Assembly: GCA_963169105.1 (NCBI GenBank)
Contig: OY720633.1
Location: 158,549,780-158,613,779 of the forward strand
Reading direction: 5' to 3'
Source: Ceriagrion tenellum
Taxonomy: Eukaryota; Arthropoda; Insecta; Odonata; Coenagrionidae
Length of the DNA stretch: 64,000 nt
A program made the position numbers and the translations under genes. The notes beneath the pieces were generated by a model that was not told the origin of the DNA, searched no databases, and saw only the letters and a list, made by a program, of their open reading frames with translations. Shown here piece by piece: positions 45,240-57,300 of this stretch; position 1 is the stretch's first letter; the number at the start of each line of letters is the position of its first letter.

Positions 45240-46645
45240 GCTTATGATTATTATTTATTAAGATAAAAGTGGCATATTCACGGATAGAGTGGTCGCCAAC
45301 ACAATAATCATCCCAGACAGAAATTTACAATCGTGATATTGAATATCTTACCATTGCTACTCAAACTCTTTTCTTTCTTTATTCCTCATCATATTGATGA
45401 GTAAACATGTGTAACATTGTTCTTCACCAATTGTATATAAAATATGAATTACTCTTCAAATGATTTAGAATGTCACTTAATGTTGCAGTTGCTCCTTGCA
45501 TTAGATAAGCGACGAGAAGGAAAGAATTTGATGACATGACTGGTGCACGGGTAAACCACTACTCCATGCATAAAGAAAGCAATTCTAGTAACAAAATTCT
45601 ACCAAAAATCTTTTATACTGAGAGACATGTTTGGGCTACAACCCCTTACATTCCAGAAAAAAATTACGGTGAATGCGTTGTTCAATCATGGAAATTAATA
45701 GCACCTTTCGTTACCGATGAAAATGTCCCTAAAATGCGGAAATGCAACATAACAATTCTGTAAGAATTTTGGCCCATAGAACACGGGCGAAGAATTAGCA
45801 GTTAGGTAAGTCTACCATCTGCACAGAAATGACTTTTATGTAAGCATATAATCTATGTATCATGACTGAGTGGAGGCCAGAAAATTATAGTGCCCCAATT
45901 TTGTCTCGATGGCACGGAATTGCTTCACTTGATTACAGAGGCACAATTTTCAGATTAGTATCATTTGTCTCCGAGCAGAAATCGATTTTCTTGCCCTTTC
46001 CCGTTAAAGGCTTCGAGCCATACAGAGACGACCATTGTTAGGAGGGGAGAATATGAGCGTTATTGGGGAATATACCAGTTTTATCAACGAAAAATCAGCT
46101 TTAGCTAAAAATCCACAACATCTGAAATCCTGTTTCCGAAAAATACGCATGGTCCAGAAAATTGTTTGCGCAAAAGTAAGACAGACATTATTACACAGAT
46201 ATAATTAAATATGATTGACGACCTAATATTCGTAATCATGATCTCGAATAATGAGTGATGCAAAACCAATTAATAAGGATTACTGTTATTTTCTATAGGG
46301 TAAAGAGGACACGGAAAATTCTCCAAATTTGAGATATGTAAATATACTTTGGGGCTAAGTGAGTTACATGGTAAGAATTTCTCGATAAGGCTTCTGAATA
46401 TCGTGTTGTTCATTCTAGGGAAGGAGATGAACCACGGCAAAATTCCCACCATGAGAATCACTAAATATTTGTAAAGAATCGAATGTATAAATCCACCTAA
46501 ACTGTCGAACCTCCATCGAAACTGTTGAATAAACATTATTTTAGGGAAGAATGTATACAGAATGCCAGAGAGATGTCGGATGTCAGAAGTACATTAAGAC
46601 TTAAGGCTAGTACCGAATATTTTCTCGCTAGCTATATAATTTTCA
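45240..46645. other. No gene recognised
   Basis: AT-rich sequence with no supportable coding, RNA or repeat feature. Confidence 0.5.
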
Positions 46646-46649
46646 CCAA

Positions 46650-46770
46650 ATTAGGAGTTTCGGCATCCCAATTACAGGGTCCCGGTTCGATTACCGGCAT
46701 TATAGGTTTTTTCAGTGAAATCCAAAGCCTGCTTCTGCGCAACGAGATGAGCACCTTAACTGCAGCATTC
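46650..46770 (+). mobile_element. Degenerate tRNA-derived SINE fragment
   Basis: A B-box-like GGTTCGATTACC within GGGTCCCGGTTCGATTACCG at about 46678-46696 is followed by GCATTATAGGTTTTTTCAGTGAAATCC, paralleling the arrangement at 6.14-6.18 kb (GGTTCGATCCC, then TGTGATTGTTTTAAGGAAATCC). The A box is poorly preserved and the ends are undefined. Confidence 0.45.
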
Positions 46771-49700
46771 CTTCCGTCGGATGAGACGTTTCCCTTAAAG
46801 TCGCTTGGCTGCTTTCATTTACAATAGGTGAATAGCCAATTCCGGGTTTCCCTCTATCCATAAACTATTCCCAAAATAATCCTTCCTTTACCAGTCCATT
46901 CACCTCTTTTTAATGCCCCAAATGATAGTGGGCAGCCTCGCTCTTTAAACCGATCAACCAAGAATCATTCAAAGATAATAACGGCCATTCGGTTATTTTT
47001 ACTGAATGTTAAGAAAACTTTTGTATTAATACAATCTAAGAATGAACCCCGGTCTCATGAAAAACAGTATTGCAATTAGTAATAGCTAAAATGTTAGAGA
47101 CGACGGAGTTTTAGAGAAAGTTCGCTTGCGGTATTAATAAGTCTCTTTGTTCATACTCAGATTGTGTTTTCATGAGGAGAGAAGGAGGGTTGAGAAATTC
47201 ACATTAAAGAATGAAAGACGCAACGGAGGAAAACATTCCATTTAAACCGAAAACCGAAAATTCGAAACAAGAGTTATTTGTCGGCCATAAAAGAACTTTG
47301 GGAGTAAAGCCAAGGAGAATGAGAGAAACCGAATGCTATAAAAAGTGCCATTCTGTCACGACAACGGACTCCCTTTCTCAAAGAATTCTTTAGTTAGGAT
47401 GTTTTTAAGTGCCCTAAGAGTTATGATCAGACTTCAACGGAGACGTGTTTTACATTTTGACTCGGAATGCACACTGAATAGATATCCTGAACAATTTTAC
47501 GCACTGATTATTTCACAAAGATCTCTGAAAGAGGGAAAAATCTTTTCTCCAAAGAAGTTTATTCTCGGTAGTCACTGAACACGAGTTCACCGGTCGCGAC
47601 GCACTCCTTCAGAGAACTTACTTTATGACGGACATATCCGACAGATAATAAAATCTTCTTCAGCCGAAGTGTTACGATTGAGTTGCTCCCGACTGCAGGG
47701 ACGCACGCGACGAAAATATTAAAAACTGCAACAGTTACGGCCACTTTATGGAGACCACGTATGATAAAAAAGGCATCGGGCTATAACAACTTTGACAAAT
47801 AAGAATTACGACCGATGTCGAAAGCAAGATAACATTGTGACTTGTAAGAAGAAGACATCCAAGGATAAAATATAATCCAAACCTTCGAAAAGATTTCTCG
47901 TCATCTTAAAAGAATTTTGGATTTTTAATTCAAATAGCACGCTTTAATTTCCACAAACTTCCATTTCAGAGAGCCTGCGGCTGAATTTTCCAGAAAAAGC
48001 GTCAGCCTGATAGGGAAGAAAAATATAATAATAATAATGACTACAGACTCACAAGAAGAATCTTCAGCCACCTCCTAACACAAAATATATCCAATACATG
48101 GCTTACAGAATCTAAATAAAGATATTAAAAACACTAAAAATCATAAAATATGTCATTGAAAACGTTTTCGACTTCGAAATAAACGACAAAAATCATAAGG
48201 TTTCTAGAAATAACCCACAGAGAAGACTGGCGCGGTGTTGGCAGACGAAAAGAAAAGAGAAACACCGGGAAAGACTGGAAGAGATTTGGGAGAAGGAGAA
48301 GAGACAGAAAAGGGAGAAAACATTTAGCTCATAATTATAAGTTCACATGATGATTCATCCATAATGTAACGTCAATACCACGCTATCCCAATGGCACAAA
48401 TCATATCTAATTAAGTCACGCACATTAAGACGTACTCATTAGTCAAATCGTTTGCCTCCCATTTCGGAACATGAAGTAGCCATTTTATATCGTCCAGTAT
48501 GCTAGCATTTTAAGCGCTAGGATGAGAACACAGTATATTAATTAATATGGGTGATTCTGGCTATTTAAAAAAGTTTTTAAGGGTAAACGGATTCCTGTCA
48601 ACCTGTTGAGAATAGGCTTTATTGATGACGCAACACGTTATTCGTCTTCCCCCAAAAACTTTTGAGAAGTTCTTTCAAGATTTTTAAGATTAAAATTCCA
48701 ATCCTTAAAGACCACGATTAGAAGGACTTTAAGGGAAAGAAATCTTCCTAGAGAAGAGGAAAGGAGGCAGCTGACATGTGTCGCAACAACTGTCAGCCAT
48801 TGCCGTGGCTCGCCACAAAACGACTCCAATTAGTCAAACGAACCGAGGCCACTCGCAATCTGGAACACATCCAACTAATCCATTTTATTCATCTCCATCC
48901 ATTTCTTACTGCAAAACAAAATACTAAAAGCGAGAAAATACATTGCCATCGAGATATATGACAACAAGTCCCTGACTTGGTGCGGGCATAATAGCAGGAC
49001 AGACGCATTGGGCTTCAGGAAGCCACTTACGAAGGCAATACACTGGCTTGGCTGTATCAGCGCTTGCGTAGCAGCTGCTGATTGAGGAATCGGAGCCTAA
49101 GCCAATGTCAACGAAATTGCAAAAGTGCGCGGAAGGAATAGTCTATTAAGCAACTTACAATTAGGAATTAGATCCCTAGAAGACTTTGAGATATAATTTC
49201 TCAAGTAGCGGTATGTTTTGTGTTATTAAACGTGCAGAATTTAAGCGATATACATATAATTGAATAAGGCCAATAATGTAATATTATCTTGGTTTGCCGT
49301 AAAAAAATCTACATGTATAAAGTCACAAATCCTCTGAGGCGTGCATAACGAAGTCGTTCCTATGATTGCTGTAAAACCATGGCATAAAAATTGATACATT
49401 TCTTATTCTCTGGCATTTCCTAACAGACCCTTCGGAGAATCACCAGAACGCTCAACGACCATCAGACGCCATTAAGGCCATCGCATACGATGTAAATGAA
49501 TATATTTTACTTTCAACTAATGCATTGTAAGGTCATACCTCTTACGCCACGTTAGCAATAACACAAACGGTTCAACTGGACACCTTTACATTTTCGGCGG
49601 TATTTTGCTAACGAGAGATATCAGTGACCCGCGGCTGCTGGCTAAGAATTTTCCAGTGCTGATTAAAAATTGATAGACCGACTGATTAAAATAATAATAA

Positions 49701-49805
49701 ATGTTGCCTTTTTGTTAAAATTAAATAAAAATACTGAATTCACTCAAAAAGAGCGGATGCTATTGGAAAACATAACTATGGTACCCAATATTTAAGTTAT
49801 TCGAT
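46771..49805. other. No gene recognised
   Basis: No supportable gene. About 48230-48330 is purine-rich (GAAAGAGAAACACC and similar). A short ATA repeat lies at 48026-48040. Confidence 0.5.
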
Positions 49806-49975
49806 GAATCAAACTTTGTGTCTTCCACAGTTTTATTATGGAAAGTTGAACAATTATTGGCAGTTACGCCATCATCAGGTACACCAGTAAGTTTAAGCGT
49901 AACTGATGATGGCGTAAACTGCCGAAAATAGTTCAATTATTATTAATAAAACTGCAGAAGACACAAATTTTGGTT
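49806..49975. mobile_element. PLE-like foldback with hammerhead-like cores
   Basis: Inverted arms of about 75 bases with outer ends TTTGTGTCTTC and GAAGACACAAA (49815 and 49967). The right unit on plus has CTGATGA (49903-49909), one T, GGC...GCC as stem II, and GAAA at 49924-49927. The left unit on minus has CTGATGA, T, GGCGTAACTGCC, but GAAA has become AATAA. Both arms continue with a TTATTAATAAAACTG-type stretch and GAAGAC, paralleling the 41.7-kb foldback (AATAAATCTGTGGAAG). It is non-coding. Confidence 0.65.
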
Positions 49976-50922
49976 AACTACAATGGCGACCTTCCACCAA
50001 TTGAACTCTTCAACTTTGATTTAACTTGATGAATTTTGGTAATCGGCGGTAGAATTTTTTGGAGAAAATCAGAAAAGGAGTCTTCCTTGGTAGATACTAG
50101 CCTGGTTGATATTAATAAGCGTTAAACTTCCTTGTGACCCAATGTGTCCTCCACTGATATTTTGTTAAATATAACAAGAGAAGTGACAGTGACAATATAT
50201 GGAGTTTGAGAAGTAATTTTGACGTATTAATAATTAATTTAAATAATATATAATTTAAATCAATAATAATAATCCTTGCTGAGATTTGGAATAATGAATA
50301 CGAAGTCACTCTCTATAAAACATCGATTATGACTGATTCGCTCAATGCAATGATGTTGGGCGATCAAAAGGAACATCGGTATTTGTATTTGACTCTATAC
50401 GCTGAACTTCTTAACCAATCACTGTAATCTCTGCTGACTGAGTATTACTTACTTTGGATTTGGGTTTTATACCATTTGATTTGCAAAGTATGTATTGGCA
50501 TAAAAATGTTTGCGAATTTTTTTGATGAAATTGAATTTATTTGTAGTTTGATGTAAAAAGAAACTTGATAGTTGTGGGAGACGAGTGGCACAAAGGAAAT
50601 GCTATAATGTTATCAAATATATACTTCACAAAGTTTTATTTTCAATTGACAATGCATTCAATTCACGGAAGGCAGCCTCCCTTCAGGTCTTTGACCTTTT
50701 AGACTCCCTAAAGCTCCTATGAAATTGACAAAGACTTTTCTCTCTAAAAATTAATATAATTTTTAATATGTATGTATACTTTATTTATTTAATTTGTAAT
50801 ATGGAGTAATAAAGTATGATTATTTCTCATTAAAATTTAATAAGCACTTCCTCCAGCCACATGAGCCAATTGTGCTGCCATTTTCATACTATTCACGCAT
50901 TTCGACTTCAATTTTGTAATTA
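49976..50922. other. No gene recognised
   Basis: AT-rich DNA without a supportable feature. Confidence 0.5.
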
Positions 50923-51106
50923 CAGTGACACCTGCCTCCGCTGCCACCTCCCTTAAGCGGTCGCATCTCTAAGCGGTCGATTTTTTTGGGAACGGAATGA
51001 ATTTTCCATACATGTGGCAATGTAAATATTCCCTCCCTTCAGCGGTCACCTCCTTAGCGGCCATTATCTCGTGTCCGATGGTGGCCGCTTAATACAGATT
51101 TCACTG
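50923..51106. mobile_element. Small Tigger/pogo-like MITE
   Basis: A 184-bp unit begins CAGTGACACCTGCC and ends GATTTCACTG, giving short inverted termini of the CAGTG type. TA lies on the left and CA (probably a mutated TA) on the right. Internally AAGCGGTC or AGCGGTCACCTCC-like words repeat four times, as in pogo/Tigger-derived MITEs of invertebrates. It has no coding capacity. Confidence 0.6.
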
Positions 51107-51865
51107 CATTTTCTTGTGACTCACAAATAAATAAAAATAAATAAATACACTGATTGATGCATTAATTTTATCACTATACAATGCCATGGGAGAAAATCCT
51201 ACTCATGGGAGGTTTGCGCAAATTTGGCATGCACATTAAATAAGGAAATAAGTCCAATTTGCGAAGATAAAATAGCGCGGGATTCGTCGTTCATGTCAAA
51301 GAGAGGATAATTTTTCCTATAAGGGGCCACCGTATAAATTAAACGGCATTGAAGCCATTTCTTAGATGAGCCACCTTAACTGGTGGTGCTCTAAGTTCTG
51401 TATTAGGTTACAGATTAATTAAAAATAGTCACGGAGCTTTAGCGGTAGTTTGTTAGACGCACTGTACCCTTACTCGGAGGCCGCAGTCTAGAATTTCTTG
51501 AGACGTCGTGCTGCGGCGTCGGGTTTAACTAATTCCGTCTCACGGCGCGGAGGCTCGTGGAACATGCTGTTTGAATGCGCAAAGTGCCAAATGCCCCCTT
51601 TGCACAGCCACGAGCACATAGGGGACGGCCGTTTGCATTCTCTTCACTCCTCGTGCAAGATGCATGAGTGAGTTCGCAGCGTTAGTGCGAGGGCGCTCGG
51701 AGAGGGAAGATTCCTCGAGGAAAATAAAAGTGAAGGGAGTTAGAGAGGCCATTTGTTCGCGGAGGAACTTTTTGGCAGTCTCGGTAAAAGTGGCTCGAAA
51801 GCCGTTGAACACCAAAGGAGCTAAGTTTTGAGTCAGCAAGTCAGAGATACTTGAAAAGAGAACAA
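51107..51865. other. No gene recognised; GC-richer patch
   Basis: About 51420-51720 is GC-richer with several CpGs. A 99-codon minus frame at 51540-51839 has no domain I recognise, so I do not call a gene. Confidence 0.45.
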
Positions 51866-52428
51866 TTTAAGGTGGTCCGAGCGAGATTGTTCCCTAGTCA
51901 TAATAGAGACCATATTCGAATTATACGTTTTAATTACACCAGCTATAAGACACATCAATTAAATATTCCATTATTAATGGTGCAATCATATAGTTTTATA
52001 TGACTGAAATTGTAAGTAATTAAATGAAAATATATTAATGAGTCTTTAACTTGACTAATTTTTTTCGCGCGGTGCGTTTGAAACTTGTTCAAAACAGAAA
52101 GTTTTTTGTGATACCCAAGAACTTATTGTGGTGGCAATATGATTAATTTTCAAATATAGTTGAAAAAACATACAAACTACACGCTGCTATTTTTTGATGA
52201 CATCTAATAGTTAGAAATACCTCATTTTGTAAATTATGTCTCTCTGGAGTACATGCACGTACCGTTTCCCATGTAAAAGGGCTGGTATTTTTTGGCAAAT
52301 ATCTCCGAAAGTAATGTGGCAAGGGTTGAATTTTTGGTGTCATTGGATAGGTGAGATATTTTTCTTTAAAATGAGACCAAATTCATTGATTTCTAAGTAA
52401 AATGATATTTCGCTCGGACTACCTTAAA
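51866..52428. mobile_element. Inverted-repeat transposon (MITE) flanked by TTAA
   Basis: The ends TTTAAGGTGGTCCGAGCGA (51866-51884) and TCGCTCGGACTACCTTAAA (52410-52428) are inverted repeats matching at 18 of 19 positions. If TTAA at each end is the target duplication, the termini are GGT...ACC, and TTAA targeting would suggest piggyBac. The termini are not the classical CCC type, so the superfamily is open. The 563-bp interior is AT-rich and carries no transposase. Confidence 0.65.
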
Positions 52429-53124
52429 CCACATGTTGCTTATAAACCATGGCTACTAATCGACTCAAGTCGTTCAGTGAAGAGTGGAGCCCGCTCCGTA
52501 TCAGAAGCTGCTACCGCTGAGACTCCATGACTCGCAATTGACAGGATTTAGCGTAATTGATGACATGATATAATCGACGCTACTCCGATTCCAATCGTAC
52601 CACATTAAAACCTCGCAATCATCAGAAACGCGAAAAATGATTAGGAAGAATGATAAAGCTACATGTTTAAAAATGGGCACGGAGTGGAAGTGGTATAGTT
52701 AATAATAAGTAAATCGGTTGACACAAAATAAAAATGGTAAAACGGAGCACATATTTATGTTTTCTGATAAAGGTGGAAGTCATGGTCACGTGGATCACGA
52801 AATTAATATTATGATCCACACAATATATCAACTCTTTAGAATCACTCCTTATTAAAAACTTATTCACACGAATTCTTAAAGTCAGGAAAAATTATAGGTG
52901 AACTGAGTCGCTCCGGTAATTTTTTCTCTGAAGTAGCTAAGACCGGAGGGTTTTTAAAAAGATTTTGCGGACGTCATCAACTTTGTGACCTACTTCATCA
53001 CATCCGCATTTGCGTCACTAAATTGTCCACAAAATATCAGGCAGAGTCACCAAGGAAACACCTCTAAAACAAATAGGACTTTTATGTTGTGTGTTCTGAT
53101 TAATTGAAATAAATAACCTAATGA
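52429..53124. other. No gene recognised
   Basis: No supportable feature between the MITE and the next non-LTR element. Confidence 0.5.
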
Positions 53125-54378
53125 ATGGCTTTTCCAGAGGATAATACTATCATCATTAGTCGTCTGCTTTTGCAGGTCCTTGGTGCCTCCATCTCTCTCT
53201 GTCCTCTTCTCTCCTCTTCAATTCTCTGTAACTCCCTTCATCCTTCAGGTCATCAAAAATCTTTCTTTTCTCTCTTCCTCTTTTTCGGTTTCCATCCACC
53301 ATTCCTTCCAGTACATCTTGTAACAAACATTTCCTTCTCAGTACATCTCTTCCAGCTCTCATCCAGCTCTTCTTCCTATCTTCCATGGTCTTTAAGAGCT
53401 TTCTTCCTTCTTTTATTTTCTCCAACACCTCTTCATTCCTAACCCTATCAGACTACTTGATGTTAAGCACTTTCCTCCAAATCCACATTTCGAAACTCTA
53501 TATCCATTTTCTATCCTTTTCTGTTATCGTCCACGTTTCCCCACCATACAAAAACACACTCCAAACAAAACACTTGATGATTCTCTTCTCATGGAGCAGT
53601 TTCAGCTCCATTTTACTAGTTGGTATAGTCTTTTTCTTCCTAAATGCCTCCTTAGCCATACCAATTCTTGTTCTAATCTCCATTTCACTCTTCCAATCCT
53701 CCGTCACTTCAGTTCCCAGGTACTTGACTCGTTTTACCTGCTCCAGATGTTCTCCATCCACATAAATATTCAACTCCTGCTTTATCTCCACTTTCACTGC
53801 TTTAGTTTTCTTTTTGTTGACTTTGAGTCCATATTCCTCCTTTGTTAGTGCTAGGTGATCAAGCATTTTATTCAAATCATCTTCACTTTCTGCAAATAAT
53901 ATTATATCATCTGCAAATCTAGTTGTTCTTATTTTTCGTCCACCTATGCTTACTCCTCTATCTTCTTTCCAACACTTCTCAACCATTTCCTCTATATAGA
54001 TGGTACAAAGTGTAGGAGAGAAACTACATCCTTGCCTCACAAATTACTCCGTTCTGCTGTTCCCTACCCTCATAGTTGCTTTCTGTTACATATACAGTTC
54101 ACTTATCAGTCTTCTCTCCCTCCAATCAACTCCCATCCTCTTCAATATCTCATATAGTTTTTCCTACACCAGACAATCAAAGGCCTTTTCAAAGTCTATG
54201 AAGCAGAGGAAAACTCCTCTATCTTTTTCCAAGTATCTTTCCACAATTGATCTAACAACTCCATTTGCATCCCTAGTCCCCATTCCCTTCCTAAACCCAA
54301 ACTGCTCTTCAGCGGTGTTCTCTTCCATTATTTATGTCATTCTCCTATTAATCACTCTCAGGAGGATTTTTGCTGCAT
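53125..54378 (-). pseudogene. Non-LTR retrotransposon reverse transcriptase, one frame with stops only
   Basis: One minus-strand frame is readable from about 54378 to 53156 with no frameshift. It has EEQFGFRKGMGTRDANGVV, then VFLCFIDFEKAFDCL (first catalytic Asp), RQGCSFSPTLCTIYIEEMVE, TRFADDIILFAESEDD (catalytic FADD), GLKVNKKKTKAVKV, VKRVKYLGTEVTED, FVWSVFLYGGETWTI and a C-terminal block ending REEDRERWRHQ. Six in-frame stops interrupt it: before IMEENT, at Trp of a CLVW block, near YM/QKAT, before FVRQG, after DRKWI, and before SDRVRNEE. The catalytic residues are preserved. The 5' end is truncated upstream of the RT; a short ATGATG-type 3' end lies near 53145. It is inactive unless stops are read through. 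Confidence 0.85.
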
Positions 54379-54379
54379 G

Positions 54380-56480
54380 AACGACCAAACTGATTTTTCG
54401 ACCAAATACTATACGGTAAACAAATAGTTGATGAAGTTATGCACCCACAGGACATGAGTGCATCGTGTAACAATTGTTAACCCTACAGGTATGAATGCCT
54501 CTGGTTGGATGGGCTGGGTAGGTAAATGGGGAGGCGCAGAGAACTGCGGTCCCCTGCGCAGAATTTTGAGGATACTGGTACTAAACACCGGTTTGCCTCT
54601 GCGCAATCACCCGCAAGTACACAGGTGAGGAAGCGTGAAATTTAGTTCTCGAAGACCTCTGGGACAGAGGGATAAGGGTAGAGTAATTTGGGGTGTTATG
54701 GATTACATTTATGGGCCTTGTAAATGCTCGTTTTTCCTCCTTCCGCCATGCATTACAGGTATTTTGAGGAGGGTAAGTACTGATGAAAATTATGAAAAAT
54801 ATTTATGCAAATAGAAGCGTTTGCTATTTTGGGCTTCCCCTTATCATTGTCGAATGCATTTGGAGATATTATTTTTAAGTATTGAAAATGGGTTAGAAAA
54901 AATAACATGTAGGTACGCATAAGACTGAATAGTGCTGCGGACAAAAGGAAACTAACGCATGGATAGAAATCGACTATCAAGTGCCACAGAGACAATGGAT
55001 AAGGAATCTCATTTAGATTGGAGCCTTTAGATGCACAGAATGGGAAAAGACGAGAAAGTGCGGAGAGCGCAGAGATTTGCTAGATTTTCCTGGGGATGCA
55101 AAATAGGTATAAAATATGGGCTCAGTGTACACAGAGAGGAAACGAGACATTAAAGATATGCTGGAAGGGAGAATGTCGGGTGAGGGAAGAAGAGGGAGTT
55201 TTTTTCAGTTTGCGGGGTTCGTGTGGAGAATTTTAGGGCTTACTTCCTTCTGTATATGTAAATACTTAGCCGTGACTACAACTTGTGGCCAAAACTTCAA
55301 GGTAAACGACGATCTGACTACTGAATAAGAGTACCCTTATCTCTTGTGCTTCCTATCACTGTAGTTGTCAAAGAGATTTTCTACCCAGACAACGTGACAC
55401 TACCGAGCGAACTACCAAGCAAAACTCAGACCACTGAAAACAAACGCAGCCACTCATAGATAAATTTCTTCGGTATCTATAACTTATATTCTTATTGAAC
55501 TTGAATATTTAAGCCTATAACTCTTTAGGAATTGATCAGAGTGGGAGCAGAGGTAATTGCTAGGGCATGGCAACAAGTCTTTCGAGGATCGCGGAGTATA
55601 ATTAAGTAGCATTTATTTTCGAAGGTGCGACAAATATTGGGATTCTCTGAGAGGAGGTTCAAGTTAAGACTATTTTTTCATCACCTGCCAACTCAATACT
55701 CGATGCATACACGTGAAATTATTGACTAATGCGCGTATTTTGACGTCTATCAGTGAGACATTACGATAGCATGAAATCATGACACATATAATTCGAATAA
55801 TAATCGATTATGATTTACTTTTCCGGAAACGTTGACGAAGTCTGAGCGTGATTTTCTCTAGAATTAAAAGAGACTACGCTTGCATTTTAATTTAAAAATT
55901 TAGCTGTAATAAGAAGTATATAGTGAAGGATTTCCGGCGAAAGACTCTTGTGACTTCTTCACGGGTTTTCTGACGAGTCGGGTACCAATGGGAAACGCGT
56001 AAAGAATTTACTCAAATATGAATTAAAGGTTGTTCACGATTAAGGCAGACATTTTGGAAATAAAAAAATATTAGATCTTTCTCTTTGAAATAAGATCAAA
56101 TTCATTAAATCATATGAGCAATTACCACTCGCTCATGCTGTCTCATTACAAAGAGATTCTGGGCGTAGAAATAAACCAATGAATGGGAATTTCACCACGA
56201 AAAAGTCCTGATAGGAGAGATGGGAACCAAGTCGATTAGTCTTTCATGACAGTTAGTTCTTAGCAAATTCTCGCGTGGAGTTAGAATAATTGTTTGCTAG
56301 ACTCAATCACGTAGAACACCTCCTCACCCATCAGTTTTTCTAATTTCATCACTGAGGAACCTTGAGAAGAAAATTTGGAGCATCGTTACAAAAGAAATTG
56401 GTAGAAAAAAACTTTTCTAAATGAAAACCAGTCCAAATAGACCGTTAACGCATGAACAGCAGACAGTTTAGGGGTATCGC
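54380..56480. other. No gene recognised
   Basis: No supportable gene. A short imperfect inverted segment with CTGCGCAG occurs at about 54535-54605. Other frames are chance. Confidence 0.5.
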
Positions 56481-57300
56481 CAGCAAAAAGGAGTCGGCGG
56501 TTCGGCTCAGAGGTGAACCTACTCGCATGTGTCGATTTAGTTCACGCAAACAATGGCCAGGTATTTCCTTCATGCTAACAGCAAGAGAACCCGCTAGGTG
56601 GACGAGGAAGAGGAGTAGCATAAATTAATCGACTCAGCGGAGCGGCAGCTCCGACTGCCCGACTGACGGCCGGGACCGGAATCCTATTCATCAGGATCCA
56701 GGGACGCGGACGGCGGACGGACCAGACGGAGGCCCCGAAGCTTTTTGAGGGATCCCGTGGAGGCGCACGCGTGTGGCTGGAATAACAAAACTCCTCCCGA
56801 CGAAGGGGAGCGTTCATTTAAGCGAACTATAAGCGCGAGGATGAGGATCAGGAGGAAGGGAAATGGAGGAATTTTCGTGTGGGGGGGCGCGCTTTTGTCT
56901 GAGCACATAAAATACGCCCAGTTTTTGCTTCTCGGTGAACTCGAGGGACTGCGAAATATATGCAACCCGCTCGCCCTCTCTGACCATTTTAGGGAATTTA
57001 GGTGGCGTTTATCAGGGAGACGGAGCACTTTTCTCTCGACTTTGAAAGCTGCATTCAAAGTTTCCGGGCCGCATTCAAATGGAAACTGCTCTCGCTTCCC
57101 GAAAGGGTCCCACCCTCCGCTCCCCCGCCTCGCCTCGCTTCGCCAACAGTCGAGTCTGCCTTCTCGCGGATCTTGCTCGGGCCGCATATGCATGCGTACG
57201 TGGAAGTGAATTTGGTCAGAGCTCATCACCGCTACCTTTGTCGTTAGGATATTTGCATTCATATCTGTGACAAGAACGCACCATAATCACGAACTCGGGG
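56481..57300. other. GC- and CpG-rich block, possible regulatory or first-exon region
   Basis: This block is clearly GC-richer than its surroundings and has open frames on both strands (154 codons plus at 56745-57209; 192 codons minus at 57262-56684). Both are shadows of the same GC-rich composition and neither has a recognisable domain. It could be a promoter-proximal region of a host gene extending beyond what I can read. No splice structure could be supported. Confidence 0.3.

Noticed and set aside
53125..54380. Three plus-strand frames (53125-53442, 53385-53765, 54000-54380)
   Set aside because: Antisense shadows of the non-LTR RT.
56684..57262. 192-codon minus frame in a CpG-rich block
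   Set aside because: An overlapping 154-codon plus frame exists in the same GC-rich DNA; stop-codon depletion by composition explains both.
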